Positions 35,301 to 44,545 of a stretch of 64,000 nt of DNA are shown one piece after another. The stretch spans positions 38,963,611-39,027,610 of the forward strand of contig CM060081.1 in assembly GCA_030533445.1 (NCBI GenBank), given 5' to 3'. The notes under the pieces were generated by a model. The model was not told the DNA's origin and ran no database searches. It was given only the letters and a program-made list of their open reading frames with translations. Origin of the DNA: Cyprinodon diabolis. Lineage: Eukaryota; Chordata; Actinopteri; Cyprinodontiformes; Cyprinodontidae. The position numbers were made by a program, and so were the translations under genes. Within the stretch, counting starts at the first letter, position 1, and the number at the start of each line of letters is the position of its first letter.

Positions 35301-35626
35301 AGTTTATAACCTTGACTATAACAAACAAGAGTTGTTGCCCTAAAATACATAACAGTCTTTGTCATAAAAGTTATTGCCAAGCTGGGTTCAGCAGACAAAA
35401 TATCCAGTGATTCAAACACAGGATGTTCCTGTAAACATAAAATTTACTTCCCTAAAGGGTTATAAAATACTCCTGCAATCCTCAAAACAAGTCCTCTAAG
35501 CAGGATATTTGTTCAGCTTTACTTTTTCTGTGTTTGCGTATACAGCGACTCACCAGGGATCTGCGGCTTCCCCGAGCATCCAAGGATCAAACAGGCGCAA
35601 GCGATGAGCAGGCCTGACAAATTCAT
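19914..35626 (-). CDS. alpl: alpl: tissue-nonspecific alkaline phosphatase, complete gene (11 coding exons)
   Basis: The gene encodes a GPI-anchored, zinc/magnesium ectoenzyme that hydrolyses phosphomonoesters such as pyrophosphate and pyridoxal phosphate at the cell surface and supports mineralisation. Coding exons are 35626-35554, 34172-34053, 33299-33184, 30619-30445, 29444-29269, 28455-28315, 28165-28096, 27984-27850, 23162-22971, 22868-22749 and 20179-19914. All have AG/GT borders and join in phase to 527 residues (human 524). Landmarks are a signal peptide at about 1-20, metal ligand Asp64 (FLGDG), nucleophile Ser114 (PDSAGT), His175, Glu335, Asp340, His344, Asp381-His382, His384 and His457, then a hydrophobic tail from about 511 to 527 as expected for GPI attachment. 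Exons 3-6 and 8-11 have the lengths I recall for human ALPL; exon 7 is one codon shorter. The tissue-nonspecific assignment rests on sequence and on the ece1 neighbour. Confidence 0.96.
20480..21594 (+). mobile_element. Harbinger/ISL2EU-like DNA transposon relic in alpl intron 11
   Basis: The left end reads 'ggcccgtaccacgaagcg', and the right end, read in reverse complement, begins 'ccggtaccatgaagctgg'. The two share GTACCA(C/T)GAAGC. Near 20718-20770 a plus-strand frame gives [14 protein letters not shown], which resembles the N-terminal Myb/SANT-like helix of Harbinger-type DNA-binding proteins; it then runs into stops. Most of the interior is AT-rich and unrecognised, so the right boundary is uncertain. 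Confidence 0.45.
21651..21850 (+). repeat. Tandem duplication, two units of about 100 bp
   Basis: Two adjacent copies share 'gtgctatacagt/gtgctattcagt', a T-rich (TTTA)n-like stretch, 'cctggtaat', 'atggc(c/g)caaaagtt' and 'tgtttttcttcacatc'. They differ by a few substitutions and by the length of the T-rich part. It lies in alpl intron 11. Confidence 0.8.
22633..22672 (+). repeat. Possible Tc1-like terminal repeat remnant
   Basis: The phrase 'cagtgccttgcacaatcatt' followed by 'ggcaccct' resembles the end of another fish Tc1 family. No matching opposite end or transposase was found nearby, so this is at most a terminus left behind. Confidence 0.3.
22749..22868 (-). CDS. alpl: alpl coding exon 11 (120 bp)
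   Basis: Encodes residues 400-440 including the core strand [13 protein letters not shown] and an N-glycosylation sequon in ENVST. The acceptor is 'tctccacag' above 22868 and the donor 'gtaatt' below 22749. Split codons at both ends restore Gly400 and Glu440 on joining. Confidence 0.95.
22971..23162 (-). CDS. alpl: alpl coding exon 10 (192 bp)
   Basis: Encodes residues 337-399 and carries most of the metal site: Asp340 and His344 in [14 protein letters not shown], and Asp381, His382 and His384 in [10 protein letters not shown]. The donor is 'gtatgt' and the acceptor 'ttcgacag'. It is the best conserved exon of the gene. Confidence 0.97.
23768..23948. mobile_element. Possible short inverted-repeat element in alpl intron 9
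   Basis: The ends 'tttcccactg' (near 23770) and 'cagtgggaaa' (near 23933) are inverted repeats around about 160 bp of unrelated sequence, a MITE-like arrangement. No clear target duplication was found, so the class is not assigned. Confidence 0.35.
24041..24530 (+). pseudogene. L2-like LINE 3' fragment in alpl intron 9
   Basis: The plus-strand frame up to 24339 shows the C-terminal domain that follows reverse transcriptase in fish L2-type elements: a [15 protein letters not shown] block, a [20 protein letters not shown] block and a final [19 protein letters not shown]. Just downstream is a typical LINE tail, 'gtgctatacaaataaacttt' (24502-24521). The upstream part is frameshifted and the rest of the element is missing, which is the usual 5' truncation. 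Confidence 0.75.
26255..26440. repeat. Possible hAT-end-like repeat with 'gatata' motifs
   Basis: The segment starts 'gtgtgggaaaaaaatcaatt' and continues with alternating 'gatatatcg' and 'gcaatatatagtgatattg' phrases, as in common fish hAT-derived repeats. Ends and target duplication could not be fixed. It lies in alpl intron 9. Confidence 0.35.
27850..27984 (-). CDS. alpl: alpl coding exon 9 (135 bp)
   Basis: Encodes residues 291-336 (IFEPNDM ... FYLLVEG), including Glu335, a magnesium ligand in the family. The acceptor is 'ttctttag' and the donor 'gtaagc'. No single open frame of 60 codons covers it, so it is easily missed. Confidence 0.95.
28096..28165 (-). CDS. alpl: alpl coding exon 8 (70 bp)
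   Basis: Encodes residues 268-290 ([23 protein letters not shown]) plus one base of Gly291. The acceptor is 'ttccacag' and the donor 'gtaagt'. The LLSLDP...VDYLLG core identifies it. Confidence 0.93.
28315..28455 (-). CDS. alpl: alpl coding exon 7 (141 bp)
   Basis: Encodes residues 221-267, starting with [14 protein letters not shown]. It contains a sequon in KNMSD. It is three bases shorter than the human exon as I recall it, keeping frame. The acceptor is 'cctatcag' and the donor 'gtaaac'. Confidence 0.95.
28601..28979. mobile_element. hAT-type non-autonomous element in alpl intron 6
   Basis: The terminal inverted repeats CAGGGGTCACCAAC and GTTGGTGACCCCTG are perfect over 14 bp. The flanks ATTTAGGG (28593-28600) and ATTTAGTG (28980-28987) match at 7 of 8 positions, as expected for an aged hAT target duplication. 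The 379-bp interior has no transposase. Confidence 0.85.
29269..29444 (-). CDS. alpl: alpl coding exon 6 (176 bp)
   Basis: Encodes residues 162-220 ([22 protein letters not shown] ... ENIPNID), including His175 of the magnesium site. The acceptor is 'cattacag' and the donor 'gtgagt'. The overlapping plus-strand open frames at 29211-29475 are antisense shadows. Confidence 0.96.
30445..30619 (-). CDS. alpl: alpl coding exon 5 (175 bp)
   Basis: Encodes residues 104-161 with the catalytic serine, Ser114, in [20 protein letters not shown] and a sequon in CNTTEG. The acceptor is 'tttttgcag' and the donor 'gtaagg'. Open frames on the plus strand at 30296-30671 are antisense shadows. Confidence 0.97.
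30811..31085. repeat. Possible hAT-derived repeat ('gattagttgcagctcta' end)
   Basis: The segment begins 'ggttgaaacaatgaattgg' and ends 'aatgattagttgcagctcta', with 'gattgatcgattag' before the end, like a common fish hAT terminus. A related end occurs at about 37835-37866. The interior includes a short AAAT run. The target duplication is not clear. It lies in alpl intron 4. Confidence 0.45.
31546..31750 (+). mobile_element. tRNA-derived SINE, copy 2 (alpl intron 4)
   Basis: Same family as 2331-2562. The A-box region is recognisable ('tgcctagtgggttagagcag'), the B box has decayed, and the body is well kept ('ctgagcaagacccttaaccc', then 'cacaatggcagcccactgc'). Inserted antisense to alpl. Confidence 0.85.
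32167..32400. repeat. Large TATG/TG compound microsatellite (alpl intron 4)
   Basis: About 235 bp of TATG units with TG-rich interruptions. A 50-bp block starting 'tgtttgtgcgtgtgtgtggt' is repeated exactly at 32261 and 32311, so the array has grown by unequal exchange or slippage of a larger unit. The long Tyr/Val/Cys/Met open frames on the plus strand and the Thr/His/Ile ones on the minus strand are artefacts of the repeat. Confidence 0.97.
33184..33299 (-). CDS. alpl: alpl coding exon 4 (116 bp)
   Basis: Encodes residues 65-103 ([17 protein letters not shown] ... [12 protein letters not shown]). The acceptor is 'ggtgttcag' and the donor 'gtcaga', a weaker donor than the others. Human has GMGVST where this fish has GMGVPT. 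Confidence 0.94.
34053..34172 (-). CDS. alpl: alpl coding exon 3 (120 bp)
   Basis: Encodes residues 25-64 plus one base of Gly65: the EQEKDPKYW start of the mature enzyme through LILFLGD, with metal ligand Asp64. The acceptor is 'gatccag' and the donor 'gtaagc'. Confidence 0.95.
34514..35231. mobile_element. hAT-type element remnant (718 bp) in alpl intron 2
   Basis: The ends are CAGTGTCTCCCAACC and a decayed '...gttggaaaacgctg', an imperfect inverted repeat. The flanks CTTTAGAA (34506-34513) and CTTTAGAG (35232-35239) match at 7 of 8 positions. The 84-codon frame at its right end is not transposase-like. It is non-autonomous or heavily deleted. Confidence 0.65.
35554..35626 (-). CDS. alpl: alpl coding exon 2: start codon and signal peptide
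   Basis: Translation starts at ATG 35626-35624. The N-terminus [19 protein letters not shown] is a textbook secretion signal, with likely cleavage around residues 19-21. The exon begins upstream at about 35719, after the acceptor 'tctcttacag', which gives roughly 93 bases of untranslated leader. The donor is 'gtgagt' below 35554 and leaves a split Glu25 codon. Confidence 0.93.
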
Positions 35627-35719
35627 GTTGTGGTCTGAGTGCGGCTGGTGTGGAACTCTAGACAGCCATAAGATGCCACTTTGGGAACTCGTGGAAGCCT
35701 TTCAGAAGTCGTGTCACAG
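35627..35719 (-). other. alpl 5' untranslated part of exon 2
   Basis: Bounded upstream by a good polypyrimidine tract and AG ('ttgctctcttacag' just above 35719). This implies an untranslated first exon farther upstream, as in mammalian ALPL. Confidence 0.65.
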
Positions 35720-35975
35720 CTGTAAGAGAGCAAAAGAGGCTGCTAATTAAATGTGTCATCTTCACCAACACTGACTGTGACACACTGGTTTAATATCTGT
35801 TTACTACCAAGATGATTTGACTACCGACACCTCTGTCATGATAATAACTGCTTAAATTCTTAAGCAGAATATTATACACTCTATGTAGGCATGTTTTTTA
35901 GTTTGTTTTTTACAAGAAGTGGAATACAGTTAATACCTACATGTTGAAGCGAATTCAGTCTGTTTCCAAGGCCGC

Positions 35976-35983
35976 TTTTTATA
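35976..35983 (-). promoter_or_regulatory. Candidate proximal TATA box for alpl
   Basis: The minus strand reads TATAAAAAGCGGCC about 350 bases upstream of the start codon. A transcript starting about 30 bases downstream could run unspliced into exon 2. A GT donor at 35937/35936 would give an exon of under 20 bases, so splicing from here is unlikely. Human ALPL has two alternative untranslated first exons, which makes a second promoter plausible but not shown. Confidence 0.35.
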
Positions 35984-36590
35984 CACTCAACCTATTTTCT
36001 TAGCGACGGTTCTATATAGATCTTAAAATACACAGCAAGGCCATGCAGTCACAAGAACAAAGATTGTCACACATCAGCATAAGTGATAATAATACAACTT
36101 TGAGTTGTATGAGCAGGTAATAAGCCTTAGAACTAGGGATGACTCCATCCGATATGAATATTGGATATCAGTCCTATATTAACCTAAAAACGAATATGGG
36201 ATTTTATCAGCTGGCATCTAAAATCTCCTATATTTTCATGCTGGTAGAAACACTCTGCTTCTGTTAAAAAAATCTGTAATTTATTGATTAATTTACGTGG
36301 GTCAGTTGTTGATCTTCATATATTTTCTTGTTGACATTATACACTATGAAATAAATAATAAAAGTTTGTACAATTTGCTAATATCTTATTGGGACGGTAT
36401 TGATCAATTCTATTGTGAATTAAAAAGTTGTATTGATACTTAGTTGTATTGATACTTAGAAAATTAAACACAGAATTCCCATGATATTCAATATCAAGGA
36501 GCATTTGAACATGCTTCAATTCATTTCATATCATTTTCTCTAAATCAATAATACAGGGACAATTACATGCTTATATGTGTAGAGGTATAT

Positions 36591-36830
36591 TTGGGGGGAG
36601 TGGCAGCCTAGTGGTTAGGGCATTGTGCTTGGAATCCTGAGGTTCTGAGTTTGAGCCCCACTGCCACAGACTGCCACTCTGGATCTCTGAGCAAAAGATC
36701 CTTAACCTCACACTGCTCCACGGGCGCCACACAATGGCAGCCCACTGCTCCTCAAGCGGATGGGTTAAATGCAGAGAGTTCCTTTTGTTGCTCTGTACTT
36801 GTGATAGTATAATTACAATAAAAGCTGAAA
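36591..36830 (+). mobile_element. tRNA-derived SINE, copy 3 (alpl intron 1)
   Basis: Well-preserved copy: 'ggcagcctagtggttagggc' head, 'gagtttgagccccac' B-box region, 'cacaatggcagcccactgc' body and an 'acaataaaagctgaaaa' tail. Antisense to alpl. Confidence 0.88.
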
Positions 36831-37640
36831 AGGAAAGTATATATAAATTAATTAAATAAATGAATAAAAAGGATAATTTATTCCAAAAATTCAACTAGAG
36901 GAGTGAACCTGAGTATTATTGAGGTGCATTGGTCACATAGTGATATGTAAAGCTCCAATTAATGTTTATTTATATGTTAAATTTCTATAAAATTAGGAGG
37001 ATAAATCTCAATAAATCTCATTGTGAAACAAAAAAATCACAAATAATTTATGAATTGTAGTTTTTTAAGTAAATTACTGATTCTTTTTTCTTCTTTTTAG
37101 AATAGACTTTTAAAATAAAGCTCCCAAAACTATTGTTTTATCTGATATTAATATTATATTGATATGATATAAAATAAAATAGCGTTATTCTGGCCACCCT
37201 TCTTGGCAGAATTGTCATTTAAATTGATTTGCTTTCTTTCAAAGGCCTGTCTATAAAGCATAACCTTAATTTTCAAAGAGCTTTAGATCGAGCCGTTGGG
37301 AAGAGCATTCTGGGCCCAATATTCTTAAAACTTGTTGGGTAATATGTCTTTAATCATTGTCTTTTCGGTGCTCATAATTGTCTCTATATTTCTAAACATC
37401 TGTTTCAAAATGTGACCCCAAGATTACTGGAAATTGGCAAAGACGTTCAGAAATAGCTCATGAACCACTGCAATCGAGAAAGACATTAGGCACTGCTCAC
37501 AATTAAACTAGTTTACATCACCACTAACGTAAAAGATACTGATAACAAAGACACTAGGCTTTCAAATCTTCCTCTCTACTGTAGATTGAGTTATTCAGAC
37601 ACAATGATTAAAACTGTCTTTTAGGAGGAAGTATGAAAAA

Positions 37641-37866
37641 AAAAAAAAAAGAAAGTAAAAATTTTGCATTTAAGATTTTAAAAAAATTCTGTCAATATGC
37701 TCTACCCAAAACTCCACATGTGGTGAAGTTTTAGTTTCACCTGGTTTAATTTCATATGACGTCTTTTTTAAGGAACCTTTTGGGTAACCGTTTATTTTTT
37801 TCGATTAATCGAAAAAAAATCATTTGCAGATTCATTGTTAGTAATAATCGTTAGTTGCAGTCCTAG
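37641..37866. repeat. Possible hAT-derived repeat, second relative of 30811-31085
   Basis: It shares 'ttttgcatttaagat', a 'gattaatcga' motif and the end 'tcgttagttgcagtcctag' with the copy in intron 4. It begins at an A-rich run near 37635. The boundaries are estimates. Confidence 0.4.
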
Positions 37867-37869
37867 TTT

Positions 37870-40850
37870 CAAACACACTGTGTTTCAGGATATTTTGAAT
37901 TTGGCTAAAATGGGGACCCTGTGACGTCACACACCTTTACTCTGTGTATGGAATTCATCATTGAATTCTTCTTTTTCCCTTTCCCATGTAGAAAAGCTGA
38001 CTATCAGTTTTTCTTAAATGTTCCGACACGCATCCAGGAGTCTTTGTTTATTTGGCTTTCCAGAAAGTTTGAACATCCCCTCAATTTACAAACTAACACA
38101 TTTAAAGTGTAATTATTTGAAGTTTAATTAATTTTTTAGCATACCTATCAAAATATTTTCTTAAAAATATTTCAAACAATTTGTCATTATTCATTTCTAC
38201 CATGCCCCAGTGCAGTTACTCTGCTCCCCTTCTAAGAGTTGCACCCCTCAATTTATGAACCTCTGCACTAGAGAAACCTGTAGCTACAATAGATGGCTGA
38301 TGTTTTTAAAGGAGTCCTCAACTGCAAATCAGACTTTTTCCATGTTAAAAGGTGTGTTTAGGGCTTCAATAAAATTCTTTCTGAAAAAAATTGGCTTGTT
38401 TTTTTTCTCCTGTGGGCTCACGTGCAAACACAAAAAGCCAGCTTCCCACAGAGTTCCCACAGAGTTTAAGTGCTCCTTTATTGACATCGATACTGGTAGG
38501 GTGCTAAACATTAGCCCTGCTTATCATCACCAGTCTTTTCACTATTCTATCAAAAAGGGGTGATTCTTACATGCAGCTGCCTGTTTACCTATTGCGTAAG
38601 AGACCGCAGAAACAATGGTAAACCAACCATAGCAAACTGCAAATGGTGCTAAAGCTACATCCACATGAATGTGCGAACACACAGGTCAAATTCATGTTAG
38701 AAAAGAATGGTGAAAATGAAAAGTGGTCTGAATGAGCTCACTTTAACATGTTTTCTCCTTAAAATGAATGTAAAGTCAATTTCAGAAGGCTTGTTTAATT
38801 AAAAAACAGTTTATGGCACCATTAAGGACATTTAAGGAGTATTCTCCATAAGTAGATTTCAAGTCAGATGCAAATCGATGTTCCACCCATCGTTCTCCTA
38901 GGTCATTAGAGTCTGATGTGTTTTATGATGCTTGTGTTTGGCCATTTGAATCATAATAAGTCAACTTAAACAGTCTCATCATGATTCAAATGGGCCATTG
39001 CCACCACCCAAATGCTTGAATATTTGCCCAGGAAATAATGCTGTTGTTTGTTGACATTCCATTAATGCAGAGCAAAGGAGGCTTGTTTATTAGTGCTGAT
39101 AAAAAAAATTCTTGCCTATAAGGTTGCATGTATATTTATTTGAGTCTGTGTGTATATTTCTTATACCATTTAAATATTAGAACAAAACAATAATGGATAA
39201 ACCTAGTACATATTACATCAGTGTGAGATAGAACAGTTAAAATTAATCATCAAAAGCTCCAAAGACACACATGCACATGAGTTTAAGTGGATTCAAAGCA
39301 AGCGGCGAGGAGTTTAAGAAGAAAAAAAGCTGCTCATAAGACCTACAACAGAGCAGCTTGGTAAATCTGAGCTTGAGGCCTCTATATGCACACAGTTGTG
39401 GTCACAACAGGGGCCCTTATAGGGTCCTGGCCTGCCAGGCTTTCATCTATGATTATCCACACCTTCCTCCTTTCTTCTGTTTGCTTATGGTGAAGGTCAT
39501 TTTAATAGGATTGAGTTTCACAGCACAGAGAGGTTTAAGGGGCATAACAAAGCCGATTAACACCAAATGATGGACTGGTCAGACCTTTGCATGGAAAATA
39601 ATAACAGAGCTTCTAAAGAAGAATTGTTTCAAGGCTGAAAAACCTTCTGTTTGTAACTTTTAAAATGTTGCATGCGATCCTCTTTAATGCCAGACATAAA
39701 TGCTATAAGTGGGTCTTCACTGCACGATAAGATTACTACATAATTTCTCAGCAGTCTCTGCCCTGCTATGTACCACACTGTTAAAATTCTGCACTTTATG
39801 GCTGGTCTCAGTATAAATATATACTAGAATTAGAGAGCCTGACCTAAGAACTGGCCCAGGCTCAAGTTGGTTTAAAGAGAAAAATGCATGCTGGAAACAC
39901 ACAGAACCTATTAGAATAGTACAGCACTGATGTCAGCTTGTTTCCTTTACCATTCCTCGGTTGCATGTTGCCAGTCGTAAAAGCAGCGCCAGCCCTCAAA
40001 AGCGTCCGGGTCCACCCAGAGGCAGAGATCCTGCCAGTCTGCAGGTAAAGTAGCAAAGAAATGCTAAAACTGCCAACAGAAGAGCTCCAGTCAGGAGTGT
40101 GGTCAGCAACACACGAAGCCCCTCTTCAGACATGGCTTCAAAGAGGCCAAACTTGTGTCAAATAGTTTTCAATGAGCTAATGAAGAGGATCTCAGGCCCT
40201 TTATGTTTGCAGATAGTTGTTCCAGCAGATGGATTAATTTATATCATGATCCAAGTGGATGGGAGGGGGGGACATGTGAGGGCTTAGGTTCCAATGAGTG
40301 AGTGTGCTCCCCCATCCTGCCAGGATTCCTTGTTCTAACCACCATGCTTGGCTGGCAGGACAGCTGGCATCACTTTTAAATGGACAACTTGTTTTGCTTC
40401 TCACATCCAGCCTCTTTGCATGCAAAGAATAAGTGAAAATATAACTGGATTCATCACATGCAATGAGTTATAGTTCCTTTTAAGTTTTTTCTTTTGTTTG
40501 TTTGTTTTTTGGTGGTGGGGATGGATCAGATCATTAAACACTATTCACTCATTTTGATTTTGGAAACATCTTACGCAAGTAAAGTATAGGTACAATGTGG
40601 ACTTAAGAAAAGCACAGAAAGAAAGAAAAAAAAACATTTTCCTTACATCAATTAACCAAATACCATATTTCAAACAAATCAAGAGCAATTGATTAATAGT
40701 CTTATAATAGATTTCAGCAAAGCGCGTGGAAAAGACGATCATAACGCGCGCACTGATCCATCCACTCTGTCTTACAGCCTGGTATCTGCGCCCCCCGCTC
40801 CCAGCGAAGCCGGTATTGTTTTGCGAAACAACAAAAAGTTAAATACAGTT
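37870..40850. other. alpl first-intron/upstream stretch without recognised genes
   Basis: Three kilobases of mostly unique-looking AT-rich sequence. Open frames of up to 117 codons (38210-38563) have no domain, splice or compositional support. An inverted repeat occurs at 38940-38996. Regulatory elements of alpl may lie here but cannot be picked out by eye. Confidence 0.35.
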
Positions 40851-40858
40851 GAACTTAC

Positions 40859-40938
40859 TAAAGGGGGCTCTATGTGGCACAGATCTACATCCAACTGTTG
40901 GCGCAGTCCATTCAGCTCCCTTCCAGTAGAAATCAGTG
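40859..40938 (-). other. alpl: Candidate untranslated first exon of alpl
   Basis: A TATA box at 40969-40962 predicts a start near 40938. About 80 bases later the minus strand has a strong donor, GTAAGTTC at 40858-40851. An exon of this size would splice to the acceptor at 35719, giving a first intron of about 5.1 kb. The segment is richer in G+C than its surroundings. This is an inference; no transcript is visible here. Confidence 0.45.
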
Positions 40939-40961
40939 TCCTTTGCGCTGCAGTCCGCTGC

Positions 40962-40969
40962 TTTTTATA
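40962..40969 (-). promoter_or_regulatory. TATA box of the candidate distal alpl promoter
   Basis: The minus strand reads TATAAAAAGCAGCGG, followed downstream by GC-rich sequence and a consensus splice donor. It points toward alpl, whose first coding exon has an upstream acceptor that needs such a partner. Confidence 0.5.
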
Positions 40970-41786
40970 AGGCCGCACTTGTCCGGATCTGAGAATAGCG
41001 GTCTGTTAACCCATGAAGGAGGAGGGAGGAAAAAAAAACCTTTAGAAATAATGATTTATTGGCAAGACCAAGAGCTCCACCTGCCTGTGGATCCAGGCGC
41101 TGCCTGCCATGGCATTTATTGGTCACATTGGAGTGAAATGTTCAAGACTGAAGGTTTGTCCAACATTAAACCATGCAGAAAAAAAAACTGGAATAAAACT
41201 AAGAACACTCTAAATTATTAATCTATAGCAATTTAAACTGCTCTAAACTTAACACTAAACTGCTCTGTTGTATAAAAGATAAATCAAAGTAGCCTTATTA
41301 TACAATACAATGGTGTAGATTTACACAGGGGCGGATCTATGGGGGGGTTATGGGGGACATTGCCAACCTCAGCCAATAATTAGCAACCTTAAGGGGGGGG
41401 GGGGCCTAATCTGGACCTAACCTGATTTAAAACATTTATAAATTACCGCATGTTCCCTGACGGCAGCGTCTAACTTCACTTGCGCCTCTTCTCCTGTTAA
41501 TATGGTAAAGCCATCTGCAGCGTCTGGGACAAGGCTACAGGTGATACAAATTAGCCAATGAGCTGCTGTCAGTCTGGGTCACTGCGGCGAGCCACAGGAC
41601 ACAGCAGGCAAACCTTTGGCAAGCCAGGCGATGGGAAAGAAGAAGAAGACGAAAAATAGAGCAGAGAAAGTGTGGACTGCTGGAAGAACTGCGATGAACT
41701 GGTGACAGAAAACTGAAATAGTGCACTCAAAGATGACCCTGCACATTTTGAGTATGTTTGGCCCAACCTGCTGCTGTCAATTCAAA

Positions 41787-41872
41787 TGAGCAAGCTTCCT
41801 GGAGAGGTGGCGAAACGTCTTCAAATCTTGGAAACCAAGTCCAGTGGATATTTTTTGAATTTTTACGGAATG
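41787..41872 (+). repeat. Dispersed 85-bp repeat, copy 1
   Basis: 'agcttcctggagaggtggcg' followed by 'aaacgtcttcaaatcttg' and 'aagtccagtggatat' is nearly identical to 54030-54115. The phrase occurs widely in fish genomes as part of a larger retroelement-associated repeat whose identity I cannot fix. Confidence 0.75.
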
Positions 41873-42241
41873 ACTATGACCTGGATGAGGTTTCAGCATA
41901 GAGATATGTGTTTAGGGGGAAAAAATAGTTTAGCAGTTTTGAACCTGTTTTCACTCAGCTTCATCCAGGATAAACCAACAAATGTACCATTTATGCAAAA
42001 TCATTTAGGCCATTTACCCTTCCTGACATGGAAGACTGAAGAGTTCATTATGTTTCACTAATAAATCACCATGATAGGGTTCTCCATTTGAATACATTTT
42101 GGGGAAGTTTCTTTTAGCAATACACCCAGCATTATTTTCATATTTTGATCTGTGTATTTGGATACCTTTATGTGACTATCCCATGTATTGCTGTACACTG
42201 GAAAGAAAAAAAATATTGTTATCTTCTATTTTGTTGCATGG

Positions 42242-43020
42242 GAGGAAAAGCTCCTACACGGGATGTACTACCGGAACATAATCAAAGTGGCAGATATCAG
42301 GAAAGCTTACCAATGGTTAGACAAAGCTGGACTGAGGGACAGCACAGAGGCACTCATCATGGCTGCACAGGAGCAGGCCCTGAGTACCAGAGCAATAGAG
42401 GCCCAGATCTACCACACCAGACAAGACCCCAGGTGCAGACTGTGCAAAGAGGCCCCTGAGACAATCCAGCATATAACTGCAGGGTGTAAGATGATGCAGG
42501 GAAAGCTTTCATGGAGCGCCATAACCAAGTGGCTGGAATAGTGTACAGGAACATTTGTGCACACTACGGGCTGGAAACCCAAAGGTCAAAGTGGGAAACA
42601 CCTCCAAAGACGGTAGAGCATGACCGAGCCAAGATCCTGTGGGACTTCCAGATACAGACGGACTGAATGGTAATGGCAAACCAACCGGGCATTATGGTGG
42701 TGGACAAAAAGCAGAGGAAAGCCATTGTGGTTGACATAGCAATACCAAGTGACTTCAATATCAGGAAAAAAGAACATGAACAACTAGAGAAATACCAGGG
42801 AAGAGCTGGAGAAAACCTGGAAGGTCAAGACATCAGTGGTACCCGAGGTCATTGGGGCACTCGGGGCAGTGACCCCCACACTGGAGGAGTGGTTAAAGCA
42901 GATTCCTGGAAATACATCAGACATCTCGGTCCAGAAGGGTGCAGTTTTAGGAACAGCAAAGATCCTGCGCAGAAGCCTCAAGCTGAAATGATGTTGAATA
43001 AGTTAGGGAATTTAAAATAA
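42242..43020 (+). pseudogene. 3' fragment of a restriction-endonuclease-type LINE (R2/R4, Dong/Rex6-like)
   Basis: The plus-strand frame at 42242-42500 reads LLHGMYYRNIIKVADIRKAY, then QDPRCRLCKEAPETIQHITAGC, a CxxC...H...C zinc motif. After a frame change, a KWETPPKTVEHDRAKILWDFQ block follows, then an in-frame TGA at 42664-42666. A segment at 42667-42830 follows with PGIMVVDKKQRKAIVVDIAIP, the place of the PD-(D/E)xK-like nuclease site. This is the C-terminal arrangement of R2/R4-type non-LTR elements, to which fish Rex6 belongs. At least two frameshifts and one stop make it dead, and the reverse transcriptase is missing. Confidence 0.7.
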
Positions 43021-44054
43021 CTAGATGATGAACAAATATATTTTGTAAGAATTGAACTAAATTTGATAGAGTTGTTAGATAACAACAAGATACATTAACA
43101 AAAAAACAAAGATATTTTGGCATATCTATCTGATATAGCTTAACCAAAACATTACATAAAATGAGCAGTAACACTCTTACACCTAAGACAAAAGATAATA
43201 CTACAGATAGGAATATAAGGGGTATAAGATTAAGTACTTACTTAAAACTCACCAGCGTGACATTGATTCTACAGCTGTCATAGCATGATGAACTAGGAAA
43301 ACAAAATAATTAATCTGAATGAACAAATAAATAATAGTAAATAGTAAAATAAATCAAAAGTTAAAAGAGCAGGGACTATAAATCTACAAGATTATGCCAT
43401 TATATTCAACACAGGCGCTCTGTTTGATCAGTTTACCTTTTCCCCTCTAGATGTCGCTGTAGGACTTATTTCTCTCACTACCTTCTTTTGAGCTGTTGTC
43501 TAGGTTAATTAACTAAGGTGTTTTTTGAATGACCAGTGGAATTTATACTGTTTTTACTGCAGTAGCATTTCAGTGAATTTTGATAACTATCACACCCCAA
43601 CTATCCAGTGTTTGTCTAATGAATTTAATGGACTACTGAAATTGAAAATCAATATTTTCAGAGCAAAGGGAGACCATGAGAGGCCATAAAGAAGCAGCCG
43701 CTTCTGTTTTCTACAAACCTAACTAAACATCCAGTAATGTTGCTTTCAGCTGTAGAGTAGTTCCATAACATTGACAACAAATGTAATATAAAGAATGACA
43801 TGAAAAGATGTCCAGATAATTCACTCAACTTAGTAGGTTTGCAAATTGCTTGATAAAAAGGAACAATTGTATATTTAGAAACAAAGTTATGTGTTTGATT
43901 AAATTCAAGGTATAGTGAAATGTTTACAACACCACATTACACACAGAAGAAAAGATGGAAAAAAGATAATCATTATGTTGATGGGGGGGAAACAATGCCT
44001 GGTGAAGAAGTATTTTTTTCCCCCCAAATAGTTGGCAATACTACAAGTTACTAA
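43021..44054. other. Gene-free stretch, nothing recognised
   Basis: AT-rich, no exon-like frames. Part of it around 43430-43640 has the look of old dispersed repeat but could not be assigned. Confidence 0.35.
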
Positions 44055-44545
44055 TTCAGTTTCAATTCAACTTAGCTTATTTCTATAGCACCAATTCACA
44101 ACACATGTCATCTCAAGGCACTTTACTGTTCACCAGATCATCCAGTCAAATTCATTCAAAGTTTTATATTTAAGGAAAAACCAGTTGATTGCATTAACTC
44201 ATTGACTCAAATGCAATCCCTCACACTAAGCATGCTTGTAGTGACAGTGGAGAGGAAAAACTCCCTTTTAACAGTATAAACCTCAAGCAGAACCAGGCTC
44301 AGGGTGAGCGGCCATTTGCCGAGGCCAACTGGGGTTCAAGGAGACAGAAGCAGACATGGAAAAAAGCAATTGTAAAATGCGGCCCAGTCCAGCCAAACAG
44401 ACGAGTTCTGAGCCAGCTCCCATGTCAGAGGATGAACAGAGCACATCCAGCCAGTCACAGTCAGAGAAACAGGACTACACTGGAAAACAGCCAGATCTCC
44501 AACATCTAGAAACAAAGGTGTTGATGGCAGCAGCACAGGGATTGA
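44055..44545 (-). mobile_element. Retroelement-like repeat family, copy 1
   Basis: On the minus strand the tail reads 'tgtgttgtgaattggtgcta' and ends in 'ttgaattgaaactgaatt', a LINE-like 3' tail common in fish. The upstream part (44220-44360) includes 'ggagaggaaaaactccctttt' on the plus strand. At 44496-44536 it matches 53576-53616 (minus-strand peptide LLPSTPLF(L/I)DVGD). Copy 2 lies at 52741-53640 in the same orientation. Confidence 0.6.
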
